Shown here one piece after another: positions 25,891 through 35,123 of a stretch of DNA of 64,000 nucleotides (position 1 is the stretch's first letter; the number at the start of each line of letters is the position of its first letter). The notes under the pieces are model-generated. The model was given only the letters and a program-made list of their open reading frames with translations, had not been told where the DNA came from and ran no database searches. The stretch is from DATFFO01 sp963744905 (lineage in GTDB: Bacteria; Actinomycetota; Acidimicrobiia; Spongiisociales; ZC4RG35), in the NCBI GenBank assembly GCA_963744905.1, contig CAVUUV010000002.1, forward strand, positions 248,001 to 312,000, given 5' to 3'. The translations under genes and the position numbers were made by a program.

Positions 25891-27765
25891 CCGAAGCCTG
25901 ATACGTGAAACTGTCCGAACCGGAGAACCCGGCCGTCGGGGTGTAAGTAACCGTCCCGTCCGTCTCCACCGTCACCGACCCGTTGGCCGGCGTCGACAGA
26001 TTCGTCACCGACAACACATCCCCATCCGGATCACTGTCATTGGCCAACACATCCACATTCACCGGCTGACCCTTGGTGGTAGAAGCCGAATCATCCACCG
26101 CCACCGGAGCCTGATTGGCAACCGTCACCGACACCGTCGCCACATTCGACAAATCGGTCCCATCCGACGCCTGATAGGTGAAACTGTCCGAGCCGGAGAA
26201 CCCGGCCGTCGGGGTGTAAGTAACCGTCCCGTCCGTCTCCACCGTCACCGACCCGTTGGCCGGCGTCGACAGATTCGTCACCGACAACACGTCCCCATCC
26301 GCATCATTGTCATTGGCCAACACATCCACATTCACCGGCTGACCCTTGGTGGTAGAAGCCGAATCGTCCACCGCCACCGGAGCCTGATTAGGGGCCGGAT
26401 CCACCGTAATCGTCACCGTGGCCGTGTCAGAAGCCACACCGTCAGAGGCGTCATAGGTGAACGAATCCACACCCGAGAACCCGGCATCAGGCGTATAGGT
26501 CACCGTCCTGTCCGTCTTCACCGTCACCGACCCGTTGGCCGGAGTCGACAGATTCGTCACCGACAACACGTCCCCATCCGGATCACTGTCATTGGCCAGC
26601 ACATCCACATTCACCGGCTGACCCTCGGGGGTCGACGCTGTGTCATCGACCGCCACCGGAGCCCGATTGGCAACCGTCACCGACACCGTCGCCACATTCG
26701 ACACATCGGTCCCATCCGACGCCTGATACGTGAAGGTATCCACACCCGAGAACCCCGACCCTGGCGTGTAAGTCACCGTCCCGTCCGTCTCCACCGTCAC
26801 CGACCCGTTGGCCGGCGTCGACAAATTCGTCACCGACAACACATCCCCATCCGGATCACTGTCGTTGGCCAACACATCCACATTCACCGGTTGACCGGCA
26901 TCCGTCGACGTACTGTCGTCGACCGCCACCGGGGCCTGATTGGCAACCGTCACCGACACCGTCGCCACATTCGACAAATCGGTCCCATCCGAGGCCTGAT
27001 AGGTGAAACTGTCCGAGCCGGAGAACCCGGCCGTCGGGGTGTAAGTAACCGTCCCGTCCGTCTCCACCGTCACCGACCCGTTGACCGGCGTCGACAGATT
27101 CGTCACCGACAACGCATCCCCATCCGGATCACTGTCATTGGCCAACACATCCACATTCACCGGCTGACCCTTGGTAGTAGAAGCCGAATCGTCCACCGCC
27201 ACCGGAGCCTGATTGGCGACCGTCACCGACACCGTCGCCACATTCGACAAATCGGTCCCATCGGACGCCTGATAGGTGAAACTGAATCCGAGCCGGAGAA
27301 CCCGGCCGTCGGGGTGTAAGTAACCGTCCCGTCCGTCTCCAACGTCACCGAACCGTTGGCCGGCGTCGACAGATTCGTCACCGACAACACATCCCCATCC
27401 GGATCACTGTCATTGGCCAACACATCCACATTCACCGGCTGACCCTTGGTAGTAGAAGCCGAATCGTCCACCGCCACCGGAGCCTGATTGGCAACCGTCA
27501 CCGACACCGTCGCCACATTCGACAAATCGGTCCCATCCGAGGCCTGATAGGTGAAACTGTCCGAGCCGGAGAACCCGGCCGTCGGGGTGTAAGTAACCGT
27601 CCCGTCCGTCTCCACCGTCACCGACCCGTTGGCCGGCGTCGACAGATTCGTCACCGACAACACATCCCCATCCGGATCGCTGTCGTTGGCCAACACATCC
27701 ACATTGACCGGCTGACCCTTGGTAGTAGAAGCCGAATCGTCCACCGCCACCGGAGCCTGATTGGC
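25030..27765 (-). repeat. Ten tandem 273-bp units encoding Ig-like (Big_9) domains
   Basis: Each 91-residue unit opens with N(Q/R)APVAVDDSASTTKG, has VLANDSDPDGD (a likely calcium-binding DxDxD loop), and ends TYQASDGTDLSNVATVSVTV. Several units are nearly identical at the DNA level; others (25600-25860, 26390-26660, 26660-26940) are diverged. Two units carry extra bases: AA at 27285-27286 and A at 25883, each breaking the frame. Confidence 0.9.
25751..27250 (-). CDS. Middle fragment of giant Ig-repeat surface protein (shifted frame)
   Basis: Five Big_9 repeats are readable only in a frame different from both flanking fragments. The frame is entered by a two-base insertion at about 27285 and left by a one-base insertion at about 25883; the sum is three, so the outer fragments share a frame. 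One unit carries DSTSTDAGQ, one DTASTPEGQ and one a variant tail (SDTATVTITVDPAP). It is unlikely to be translated separately; it is the interior of the protein beginning at 30759. Confidence 0.75.
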   Translation of the reverse strand: MSNVATVSVTVANQAPVAVDDSASTTKGQPVNVDVLANDSDPDGDALSVTNLSTPVNGSVTVETDGTVTYTPTAGFSGSDSFTYQASDGTDLSNVATVSVTVANQAPVAVDDSTSTDAGQPVNVDVLANDSDPDGDVLSVTNLSTPANGSVTVETDGTVTYTPGSGFSGVDTFTYQASDGTDVSNVATVSVTVANRAPVAVDDTASTPEGQPVNVDVLANDSDPDGDVLSVTNLSTPANGSVTVKTDRTVTYTPDAGFSGVDSFTYDASDGVASDTATVTITVDPAPNQAPVAVDDSASTTKGQPVNVDVLANDNDADGDVLSVTNLSTPANGSVTVETDGTVTYTPTAGFSGSDSFTYQASDGTDLSNVATVSVTVANQAPVAVDDSASTTKGQPVNVDVLANDSDPDGDVLSVTNLSTPANGSVTVETDGTVTYTPTAGFSGSDSFTYQASDGTRFVECGDGVGDGRQSGSGGGGRFGFYYQGSAGQCGCVGQRHGS

Positions 27766-30759
27766 GGTGCCCGCGGTGACGGTCACGTTGAAGCTGGTTG
27801 AGTCGGTGAGGGCGACGGGCTTGGGCGTCAGGGCGACCGTGAAGGCGTTACGCGTATTCTCGCCGGTGCTGGCCGACCCGCTGGCGACCGCAGTCCCCAC
27901 CGGTCCGGCAGTGGATTGGACCTGGTCACCCGCCAGGACACGGTTCTTCCCGGTTCCTGAACTACCCACTTGTTCCGACCACCGTTCGGTTACCCCGGTG
28001 GGCACGGTATTGAATCCCACGCCGGGATCAGTGGCGCTCGCCCCTCTCCAACCCCACAGACGCAATACCCGGGCGTTGTCGACCGTCGTGTTCAAGTCGG
28101 GGGCTTCGAGGGTCGCTATGTCCTCGGCCGAGGCAGCCCAGGCGTCGATGGGGTTCTCGGGGTCCACACCCACGTATGCCCCGATTCCTCCAGCCATACG
28201 GCCTTCGGCGTATCCCTGATCGAAGCTGTACGAAGTGGGTTCGGATGAACCGGCGATCTTGTAATAGACGCTCTGGTGGCCGTTGGAGGTGCTGGGAATC
28301 GTGGCCAGCTCGGTCCATCCAGCCGGCGGGGTCATGGATGGGAGGTCGCCCCGGTAGCGCACCTGCGCCAGCAACAGATCACCGGCCTGGACCCCGTCCG
28401 GTTTGGGGATCGTAAGCACCGAGCCCGAGGTGCTGGTGTCGATAGCCGACGCCGCAGACCGGAAAGCCGGCGCACCGGCGTCGGTCGACGCTCCGTCGGC
28501 GACCGTCACGGTCACAGGCCCATACGTTCCCGCGTCTCCCACTGTCGGGGAGAAGGTCATCTCCAAGGTGGCGGCGTCGAACGAGCCGAACGAGGGAAGC
28601 CCATCGACGGTGACCGTCAGCGGGTCACCGTCAGGGTCGGAGGCCGAGACCGCCACCACGGCAGTCTCGCCCTCTGCCACTGTGACGTCACTGATCGGAT
28701 CGACCGTTGGGGGAGAGTTGGGTGGCCCGTTGACGGTCACGATCACGTCGTCCGAGCCAGACAGCTCTCCGTCAGAGGCGGTCAGCTCCAGGGTATAAGT
28801 GCCTTCCGTGTCGAAGCTGGCCGTGGTAGAGGCGGAATTGGGGTCTGCGAACGTGACCTGACCGGGGCCGGTCACCATGGACCAGGTTTGGGTGACCGAA
28901 CCCGAAGGCAGCCCGTCATCCGTAACAGAACCGGACAGAGTCACATCCGACGGTAGGGTGATGGTCTGGTCGGGCCCGGCGTCGACGACCGGCGCCAGGT
29001 TGCCGGGGGGATCGGCGAGATTGGGGGCCGAAAGCTCGAACACCTTGCCGTCGTTCTCGTTCGAATTGGCTCCATTGTCGACCGCCCGGTCGGCGATCCA
29101 CAGATCCATCCCCGAGCTGTTGGTGGCGGGGGCAAGACCCAGGCCGGAAACGTGGGTCATGGCCGACACACTGATGTTGATCGTGCGAATCAAGGTCCCG
29201 TCGAGGCCGATCTCAAACACCTTGTGCACACTGCTGACCGGATTCCGGGCACCCACATAGAGCGACCCGCGCGAGGGGGCGGCCACCAGTCCCTCCCAGT
29301 CCGTCGGTCCCAGTCCGGAGATGTCGAAATGGGAAACCGAGTCGTTTCCGTTGCCGAATATCCCGTCAGTCGGGTCGACCCGGTAGATCTCGCTGTCCAC
29401 CCCGCTGAGAATGAACAGGTCACCGGTGGCCGTGTCGAAGGTGGGATCTTCGGTATCGCTGGCATTGAAAGGCGGCCCGCCGGTGTCGATGAACGACACC
29501 GCATCATCGCCGGTTCCGAAGGCTCCATCCCCTCCGGGGCGAATCACGAACACGCCCTGAGCGCTGTCGTCTGACACGAACAGGGTGTTGGACCCGGGGT
29601 CGTAACCGACGCCGGTTGGTTCCTTGGAGAAACCGACAGAGCCTCCGAAGGTGGCCGCGGTTGGGCCCCAGAAGGTGCCTGTGCCCACCACGGTGCCGGT
29701 CCTCAGCGCCCGCCACATGTTCACGTTGTGCCAACCCGCACCGGTCGTCTCGTCCACCTCGGAGTCCACCACGACGAGTTGGTCCACCCCCGGCAACCAC
29801 GTCACTCCCGAGGGGTCGGGTGCCGCCGGGTCCCAGGCCGAAGTGTCGATCGTCTGGACCAGCGTGGCGTAGTCCTCTGTCGCAGTCACTGCGGCCACCT
29901 GAACCAGGGAGACCTCCGTTATCCCACCGAGGGAAGTGGCTGTCCCTGAGTCCGCGACGTAGAGGTTCTGGATCGAGGGGGCATCGGTCGAGTCCGTGCT
30001 GGGGGCAAACGTCATGTCCTCGGGCGACATCAGACCCACCGAGGAAAGGTCGTAGGAGACCGCCACCTCTCCATTCGAGTCGAGCCCGTCGAGACGGTTG
30101 CCGTCGCTCGACAAGACGTACAGCCGATCATCTGACGGATTGAAGGCGATCTGGCCCGCATCGACTCCGCTCGGCAGGGCGAGCGAGCCGGATTGGAGGC
30201 CGGTGGACAAATCTGTGACCACAACGTCATGACCACTTGCGGACAGCGAATACAGCACCCCGCTATCAGGATCCACCGTCCGGCCGATCGCCGAGACGCT
30301 GCCGGACTCCGGGATGATTTGAACCGCCGGGGTCCTCGATTCCAGGTCGCTCCCTTGCATCACCACGGCGTCCCGATCCCCGAACAGAAGCAGTTCATCC
30401 TCAATCGGGTCGAAAGCTGCCGTTTCCAGTGCCGAGATAGCCGCCACTACTGAGGTTCCGATCAGCTTGGAGCGCCGATCGAGTCGAACCAGCGCCGTCT
30501 CATTGCCCTTTCGCCCTCCGACGACGAATTGACTGCGCGATGGGTCATATGCCAGGGCAGTGGGACGAGCGATACCGACTTCGTCCGTCCAGACGGTGCG
30601 TACGAGCCGGCCGATCAGGGGAGTTGAAATCTGCCCGGCCGCCTCAGTGCGGGCGGATGACGTGGCGCCGACAGCCAGGGCTGCTTGCGACGGCATGAGA
30701 CTGAACAACATGCCCATGAGCGCGACGATGACAACAAAACGCCGCCCAGAAGAACCCAA
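27223..30759 (-). CDS. N-terminal part of giant secreted repeat protein (propeller, PKD-like, fibre-like and Ig domains)
   Basis: A TTG at 30759 follows GGGAGG at seven bases and starts a clear signal peptide (RRFVVIVALMGMLFSLMPSQA); the frame is open to 30933 but without a better start. About 560 residues of beta-propeller/SdiA-regulated-like repeats follow (SNTLFVSDDSAQGVFVI, GDLFILSGVDSEIYRVDP). Next come a PKD/K319-like domain (VDAGPDQTITLPSDVTLSG), a second Ig-like domain, and a phage-fibre-like domain (GDLLLAQVRYRGDLPSMTPP ... VLRLWGWRG). Two Big_9 repeats end this frame at 27223. Likely a cell-surface adhesin or matrix protein. Confidence 0.75.
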   Translation of the reverse strand: MGSSGRRFVVIVALMGMLFSLMPSQAALAVGATSSARTEAAGQISTPLIGRLVRTVWTDEVGIARPTALAYDPSRSQFVVGGRKGNETALVRLDRRSKLIGTSVVAAISALETAAFDPIEDELLLFGDRDAVVMQGSDLESRTPAVQIIPESGSVSAIGRTVDPDSGVLYSLSASGHDVVVTDLSTGLQSGSLALPSGVDAGQIAFNPSDDRLYVLSSDGNRLDGLDSNGEVAVSYDLSSVGLMSPEDMTFAPSTDSTDAPSIQNLYVADSGTATSLGGITEVSLVQVAAVTATEDYATLVQTIDTSAWDPAAPDPSGVTWLPGVDQLVVVDSEVDETTGAGWHNVNMWRALRTGTVVGTGTFWGPTAATFGGSVGFSKEPTGVGYDPGSNTLFVSDDSAQGVFVIRPGGDGAFGTGDDAVSFIDTGGPPFNASDTEDPTFDTATGDLFILSGVDSEIYRVDPTDGIFGNGNDSVSHFDISGLGPTDWEGLVAAPSRGSLYVGARNPVSSVHKVFEIGLDGTLIRTINISVSAMTHVSGLGLAPATNSSGMDLWIADRAVDNGANSNENDGKVFELSAPNLADPPGNLAPVVDAGPDQTITLPSDVTLSGSVTDDGLPSGSVTQTWSMVTGPGQVTFADPNSASTTASFDTEGTYTLELTASDGELSGSDDVIVTVNGPPNSPPTVDPISDVTVAEGETAVVAVSASDPDGDPLTVTVDGLPSFGSFDAATLEMTFSPTVGDAGTYGPVTVTVADGASTDAGAPAFRSAASAIDTSTSGSVLTIPKPDGVQAGDLLLAQVRYRGDLPSMTPPAGWTELATIPSTSNGHQSVYYKIAGSSEPTSYSFDQGYAEGRMAGGIGAYVGVDPENPIDAWAASAEDIATLEAPDLNTTVDNARVLRLWGWRGASATDPGVGFNTVPTGVTERWSEQVGSSGTGKNRVLAGDQVQSTAGPVGTAVASGSASTGENTRNAFTVALTPKPVALTDSTSFNVTVTAGTANQAPVAVDDSASTTKGQPVNVDVLANDSDPDGDVLSVTNLSTPANGSVTVETDGTVTYTPTAGFSGSDSFTYQASDGTDLSNVATVSVTVANQAPVAVDDSASTTKGQPVNVDVLANDSDPDGDVLSVTNLSTPANGSVTLETDGTVTYTPTAGFSGSDSVSPIRRPMGPICRMWRRCR

Positions 30760-30990
30760 AATCCAGCCTCCCACCGACTGCCCGTCTCTCGATCCTGACG
30801 GACGATAACACCCGACGCCCCCCGGGCAATGGTCTCCGGGACCCATCCTCGAGGGGATCAGGCGGAACCTCGGAGCGAGGATCGGCCGAGCGCCGGTCGC
30901 CAAGCTGTCGGAGCGGCGGCGGGTGGCCGGCACGCCCGGGGCCAGCCCGCCTCGGGACGGGGTAATCCCCTCTCCTCCACCCGCGTAGCT

Positions 30991-31359
30991 CTAGCGCATT
31001 CCGGTGTCGTACATCAGCGTTCCGACATCGACGGTGTCGGTACTCACGGTGACCGCAACCGGTCCCGGACTTGAGAAGTAGCCTTCGACCGGCTCGGCCA
31101 CCACCGTATAAGCGCCGGGAATCAGATCGAGCTGGAAACGGCCCGTGGCATCACTGACGGTCCGGGCCTGCACTTGCCCAGCCTCATCGACCGCCTTGAC
31201 CACCGCGCCTTCCACCGGCCGCGGAGAGCAATTGGGATCGGGGGGCTGACGCTGGACCGGACAGGTTGGCCCGGCCGCCAGTACACCACTCACCTGCACT
31301 GGTGCCCCCGGGTGACAGGCCGTCAGGGAGGCAATCAATATGAGGATGGAGGCTCGCAT
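30991..31359 (-). CDS. Small lipoprotein with carboxypeptidase-regulatory-like (CNA-B-type) domain
   Basis: From the ATG at 31359 the protein begins MRASILILIASLTAC, a lipoprotein signal with a cysteine at 15. Residues 25 to the end form an Ig-like carboxypeptidase-regulatory domain: VEGAVVKAVDEAGQVQ, TVSDATGRFQLDLIPGAYTV and EPVEGYFSSPGPVAVTV. A pair of cysteines (TCPVQRQPPDPNC) precedes it. The frame extends to 31455 with no good start. It is divergent from the 51-residue gene. The role is unknown; such domains are stalk or adhesion modules. Confidence 0.7.
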   Translation of the reverse strand: MRASILILIASLTACHPGAPVQVSGVLAAGPTCPVQRQPPDPNCSPRPVEGAVVKAVDEAGQVQARTVSDATGRFQLDLIPGAYTVVAEPVEGYFSSPGPVAVTVSTDTVDVGTLMYDTGMR

Positions 31360-31469
31360 CACACGTTGGACGAGCCCTGCTGCTGTCGGGTTCCCCTGTT
31401 CGGGACCTGGCGACTGGAGCGTGTCGAACCGCCACAGTTTGGGTAGATACGACAAATCAGGAGGTGACT

Positions 31470-31625
31470 ATGCCCGTAAAGCGTGGCAAGGACAAGGACG
31501 GCCCCTATTACCAGTGGGGCGAAAGCGGCAAGAAATACCGTTACGAGGCCGGAAAAACTGAGAGCAGGAACCGGGCCAAGTCGAAGGCGAAGAAGCAGGG
31601 TCAGGCCATCAAGGCCAACTCCTGA
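31470..31625 (+). CDS. 51-residue basic protein of unknown function
   Basis: The ATG at 31470 is preceded by the near-perfect ribosome site AGGAGGTGA at four bases. The product starts MPVKRGKDKDGPYYQWGESG, is rich in lysine and arginine, and has a YYQWG...KKYRYEAG core followed by a helical KSKAKKQGQ tail. Small proteins with a similar 'YYQWG.S.KKYYY' core occur in many bacteria and phages as uncharacterised conserved proteins; that is from memory. The charge suggests nucleic-acid binding. Confidence 0.8.
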   Translation: MPVKRGKDKDGPYYQWGESGKKYRYEAGKTESRNRAKSKAKKQGQAIKANS

Positions 31626-31789
31626 TCACCGCTCGACGAGGAGCCTGTTGGATAATGCCGTTGCTCGGATTGGCGGCCAGGCGCGCCAGCCGCAAGGCCG
31701 AGGTTTCGCCACTCCTTGTATCGGAATGGCGGGGCCGAGAACGCAGCGGGTGGTGATGCATGGTCGTCAAGACGGGTGACATGCATTGT
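31626..31789. other. Intergenic region
   Basis: Short frames occur on both strands here but none has a ribosome site or recognisable protein. No terminator is obvious for the convergent genes. Confidence 0.4.
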
Positions 31790-32557
31790 TCAACGGGCTC
31801 GTAGCACGGACCGACCCGACAGCGACCAGGCCACACCGGCGACAACCATCGACGCCAGGGCCAGGACGACAACTCCAACTCGTGCCACAGGTACGAACGA
31901 GGCGATCCCCGCCGTCTGATGGGAGGCGGCCTCGAAATCGTTGAGCGTGGTCTCGTAGCCGACCAGCGCCGTTTGCGCATCACCGAGACTGGCCTCGATC
32001 TCGTGAATTCGATCAGTCAGATCACCCATGTTCTGGCCGCTGCGGCGTATGACCGGGAGAAGAGCGTCGATGTTGGCTCCCTGTTCCTCGATCGCCTGGG
32101 GGAGTCCCTGCAGTTCCACCTGCACCTGGGCCAATGCCTGATCGAATGGCACCTGGGGGTTGTAGGGCACACCCAGACGGGACAGCGCTCGCATCGACTG
32201 GTCGACAACCGAGGCTGTCCCGATGAGCGCCGGCAAACTCGACTGGACGGCGGTGAGAGCAGGAGGGATCTGGTTCTCGAGCACATCCGTCACGCCTCCG
32301 AGTGTGTCGATCAGATCATCGGTGGAGGTGGCGACGTCGTTCGTCGTCCGTGACACGACACCCAGGGTGGTCCGCAACTCGGAAACGGTCTGCTGGGTGG
32401 AATCAAGCAGATCACGGGTAGGCGAAACGGCGGTCGTCGGTGTCAACGAGACAGACGCCTCGACCACGTCCAATCCGAACCACGCCAGTCCGGCTGCAGA
32501 CAGCGCGGCGAGCGCAAAAAAGGCTGAGGCGATTCGTATCAAGGTCTTCAGGGACAT
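31790..32557 (-). CDS. Membrane protein with two helices and a central coiled coil
   Basis: The 255-residue protein has a helix at residues 7-27 and another near 224-246. A long, extracytoplasmic helical region lies between them, rich in Ser, Thr and Gln with repeated 'LLDSTQQTVSELRTTL' and 'ALTAVQSSLPALIG' patterns. The layout resembles methyl-accepting or phage-infection-type (Pip/YhgE-like) stalks but no signalling domain is present. It is divergent from an ABC exporter (128-base gap), which may share a promoter region. The function is unknown. Confidence 0.65.
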   Translation of the reverse strand: MSLKTLIRIASAFFALAALSAAGLAWFGLDVVEASVSLTPTTAVSPTRDLLDSTQQTVSELRTTLGVVSRTTNDVATSTDDLIDTLGGVTDVLENQIPPALTAVQSSLPALIGTASVVDQSMRALSRLGVPYNPQVPFDQALAQVQVELQGLPQAIEEQGANIDALLPVIRRSGQNMGDLTDRIHEIEASLGDAQTALVGYETTLNDFEAASHQTAGIASFVPVARVGVVVLALASMVVAGVAWSLSGRSVLRAR

Positions 32558-32685
32558 AGTGGGGGGACCATCGTTGCGGATCCCAATGAGCCATTACCCG
32601 GTCCACACGGATGCAAACCGGGCTCATGTTTGGAATACAGCCCTTGGGGGCATATCTAGCCCGTTCCCTGCTGGAGGCTATTCCT

Positions 32686-33639
32686 TTGGACAACCATGCG
32701 ATCAGCGCCGTCGGTGTCGGCAAGACGTACCCCAATGGCGCCGGTCTGAACGAAATCGACCTGGAAGTCGATACCGGCACCATCGTCGGGCTTATAGGCC
32801 CGAGCGGAGCCGGTAAGACCACGGCCGTCCGGCTCTTTGCCGGCTTATTAGATCGAGATCAGGGCCGGCTCTCGGTCCTGGGGCGCGATCCGCAGAGCTT
32901 CACCCCCGTCGAGCAAAGCCGGCTGGGTTACCTTCCCCAGGACTCAGCCCTGTATCCCAGGCTATCGGTCAAGGAGAATCTCGACTTCATTGCCGCCACA
33001 TACGGGCTCAGAGCCGGCCCCCGCAACGAGGCACGCCAGAGGGTGCTGGAGTTCGTCGAACTGACGGAAGCCCAGGATATGAAGCTGAGCGAGGTTTCGG
33101 GGGGTATGCGGCGCCGGGCCAGCCTGGCCGCGGCTCTCATCCATCGTCCTGAGTTGCTCTTCCTGGATGAGCCGACTGCCGGTCTCGACCCGATCCTCCG
33201 CCAAACCATATGGGAGCACCTGGGCGACCTGGGAGAGGAAGGCCGCACACTCGTAGTCACCACCCAGTACATAGGCGAGGCGGCGTATTGCGATCTAATC
33301 GTGTTGCTGTCCGACGGATACGTGATCCAGAGTGGCGAGCCTGAAGCGATCCGACGAGCCGCCTTCGACGGAGAACTGGTCGATGTGGTGTTTTCCTCCC
33401 GTCCCGGCTGGTCGGCGATCGACACCATAGGGAAGGCCATTGGAGCCTCCAACGCCAAGCCTCTGGCACCGGGCTCGGTGCGCTACACGGTGGAGGACGC
33501 CGGCTCAGCGATACCGGTCATCACCTCGACGGCCTCCGAACTGGACCTTGAACTGCAAGAAGCCGAACGGGTAGTCCCCGACTTCGACCAGGTGTTCGTC
33601 CGTCTGGTGGATCGCCACCGAAACGGGTCCGAGCGATGA
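32686..33639 (+). CDS. ABC transporter ATP-binding protein (ABC-2 exporter type)
   Basis: Walker A is GPSGAGKTTAV, the Q-loop GYLPQDSALYPRLSV, the signature SEVSGGMRRRASLAAAL, and Walker B ELLFLDEPTAGLDP; the switch histidine is replaced by Q in VTTQYIGEAAYCD. A TTG at 32686 preceded by GGAGG at seven bases is chosen; the frame extends to 32611. The last ~80 residues form a regulatory domain as in DrrA/NodI-like ATPases. The gene overlaps its permease by ATGA, so the pair is coupled. The substrate is unknown; exporters of lipids or drugs have this plan. Confidence 0.9.
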   Translation: MDNHAISAVGVGKTYPNGAGLNEIDLEVDTGTIVGLIGPSGAGKTTAVRLFAGLLDRDQGRLSVLGRDPQSFTPVEQSRLGYLPQDSALYPRLSVKENLDFIAATYGLRAGPRNEARQRVLEFVELTEAQDMKLSEVSGGMRRRASLAAALIHRPELLFLDEPTAGLDPILRQTIWEHLGDLGEEGRTLVVTTQYIGEAAYCDLIVLLSDGYVIQSGEPEAIRRAAFDGELVDVVFSSRPGWSAIDTIGKAIGASNAKPLAPGSVRYTVEDAGSAIPVITSTASELDLELQEAERVVPDFDQVFVRLVDRHRNGSER

Positions 33640-35123
33640 GGAGAAGCATCCTCACCATCCTGGCTTTCGCCGGTAAGGAGATTCGCCAGGTCCTTCGTCA
33701 GCCGAAGCTGATGATGGCACTGATCGCCGGACCCTTCGTGATCCTCGGTCTCTTCGCAGTGGGGTTCCAGGCCAACCCTCCCCCACTGAAGACGATGCTC
33801 GTCGTGCCCAAGGACAGTGCCCTTCCGATCGACATCGAGACCCTCAACGAACAGGTCGGGTCGAGCGTCGACCTGGTCGGGAGCACTGAGAACGAGACGG
33901 CGGCCCGCCAGGACCTCCGCAACGGGCAGGTGGATCTGGTAGTCATCACCCCCAAGGATCTGACCTCGGCTTTCCAGAAGAACGAACAGGCGCAGGTCAC
34001 CGTTCTCAACAACCAGCTCGACCCCTTCGTCCGCGCCACCATCGACGTGGCCGCCCGTCAGGCCGTGAGCCATCTCAACCGCATGATCCTGGCCGATGCC
34101 ATCGCCGCCGTCCAGGAACGGACGAATCCCGTTAGCGATGCCCTGCCGGCTGCCGAGTCGGCAGCCTCCGATCTGGCACAGGCCCTGCGGGAGGGAGACC
34201 AGGCAGCCGCCACCGAATCGAAGCTCCGTGCCCAGAGCGCCATGAGCGACCTACTCGACCAGATGAACGGGGCTTCGGGAGCCCTCAGCGGGATCGACAG
34301 CATGGCTCCCGGATGGACCGAGAATCCCACCGACGTCTTACACCAATCCAATGACGCAATCGAGCAAGTCGACACAAACGATCCGGGTGCTGCCAACGAT
34401 GCCCAGCTGGTGGCTGACCACCTTGCCCAGCTCGAAACCGACCTGGAGACATTTCGCCAGGCTTCCCCCGACGTACTCGTCCAGCCCTTCGTCGCCGACA
34501 CAGAATCCACTACTCCTGTAGACATCCCCCTCACCGACTACTACTCCCCGGCGGTAGTGGTGGTGCTGCTCCAGCACGTGGTTCTCACTTTCGCCGCCCT
34601 GTCAGTTGTCGGCGAGCGCTCTGTTGGAGCCACCGAGCTGTTCCGGGTGGGCCCGGTCCGGCCGATCGAACTGCTGGTAGGAAAGTTCCTGGGCTATGCC
34701 GGCATGGGCATAGTCACAGGCGCCATTTTGATCGCTTTGGTGGTCTTCGGCTTCGGCACTCCGATGGCCGGCTCGTGGTTGTGGCTGGCGGGGGTGCTGC
34801 TGCTGACGATGTGCGCCTCGCTCGGCCTTGGGTTCGTCATCGCCGCCGCGGCCCGCTCCGAGCTGCAGGCGGTGCAGTACGCGATGCTCGCCTTGCTGTT
34901 CACCATCTTCTTCAGCGGTCTGATCGTCTCACTGAGCAGGCTGGCCAGGGGAGTCCACCAACTCGCTTTCCTGGCTCCGGCCACAGCCGGCACGGCGGCC
35001 ATCCAAGACGTCATGTTCCGTGGACGGACACCTCAGCCGTACCTGGTCTTCATCCTGGTCGGGTACGCCCTCGTGACGCTCCTCGCCGCCTGGTTGTGGC
35101 TGAGGCGTCAGGAAGTGGCCTGA
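33636..35123 (+). CDS. ABC-2-type transporter permease with large extracytoplasmic domain
   Basis: The 495-residue protein has one N-terminal helix (MMALIAGPFVILGLFAVGF). About 270 residues of an extracytoplasmic, partly coiled-coil domain follow, then five helices beginning near VVVVLLQHVVLTFAALSVVG. GATELFRVGPVRPIELLVGKFLGY is the coupling-helix region of the YhgE/ABC-2 family. It forms the membrane part of the exporter with the ATPase at 32686. It ends 16 bases inside the convergent last gene of the tad operon. Confidence 0.88.
   Translation: MRRSILTILAFAGKEIRQVLRQPKLMMALIAGPFVILGLFAVGFQANPPPLKTMLVVPKDSALPIDIETLNEQVGSSVDLVGSTENETAARQDLRNGQVDLVVITPKDLTSAFQKNEQAQVTVLNNQLDPFVRATIDVAARQAVSHLNRMILADAIAAVQERTNPVSDALPAAESAASDLAQALREGDQAAATESKLRAQSAMSDLLDQMNGASGALSGIDSMAPGWTENPTDVLHQSNDAIEQVDTNDPGAANDAQLVADHLAQLETDLETFRQASPDVLVQPFVADTESTTPVDIPLTDYYSPAVVVVLLQHVVLTFAALSVVGERSVGATELFRVGPVRPIELLVGKFLGYAGMGIVTGAILIALVVFGFGTPMAGSWLWLAGVLLLTMCASLGLGFVIAAAARSELQAVQYAMLALLFTIFFSGLIVSLSRLARGVHQLAFLAPATAGTAAIQDVMFRGRTPQPYLVFILVGYALVTLLAAWLWLRRQEVA

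Noticed and set aside
24922..27319. Long plus-strand frames rich in Arg-His repeats
   Set aside because: They mirror the Ig-repeat gene; the repetitive His/Arg composition comes from reading GAC/GTC-rich repeats backwards.
25030..27765. CRISPR-like periodicity
   Set aside because: Units are 273 bp, coding and contiguous, with no spacers; they are protein repeats.
31601..31983. Possible transposase remnant in minus-strand frames
   Set aside because: No motif could be tied to a known family; left as intergenic.
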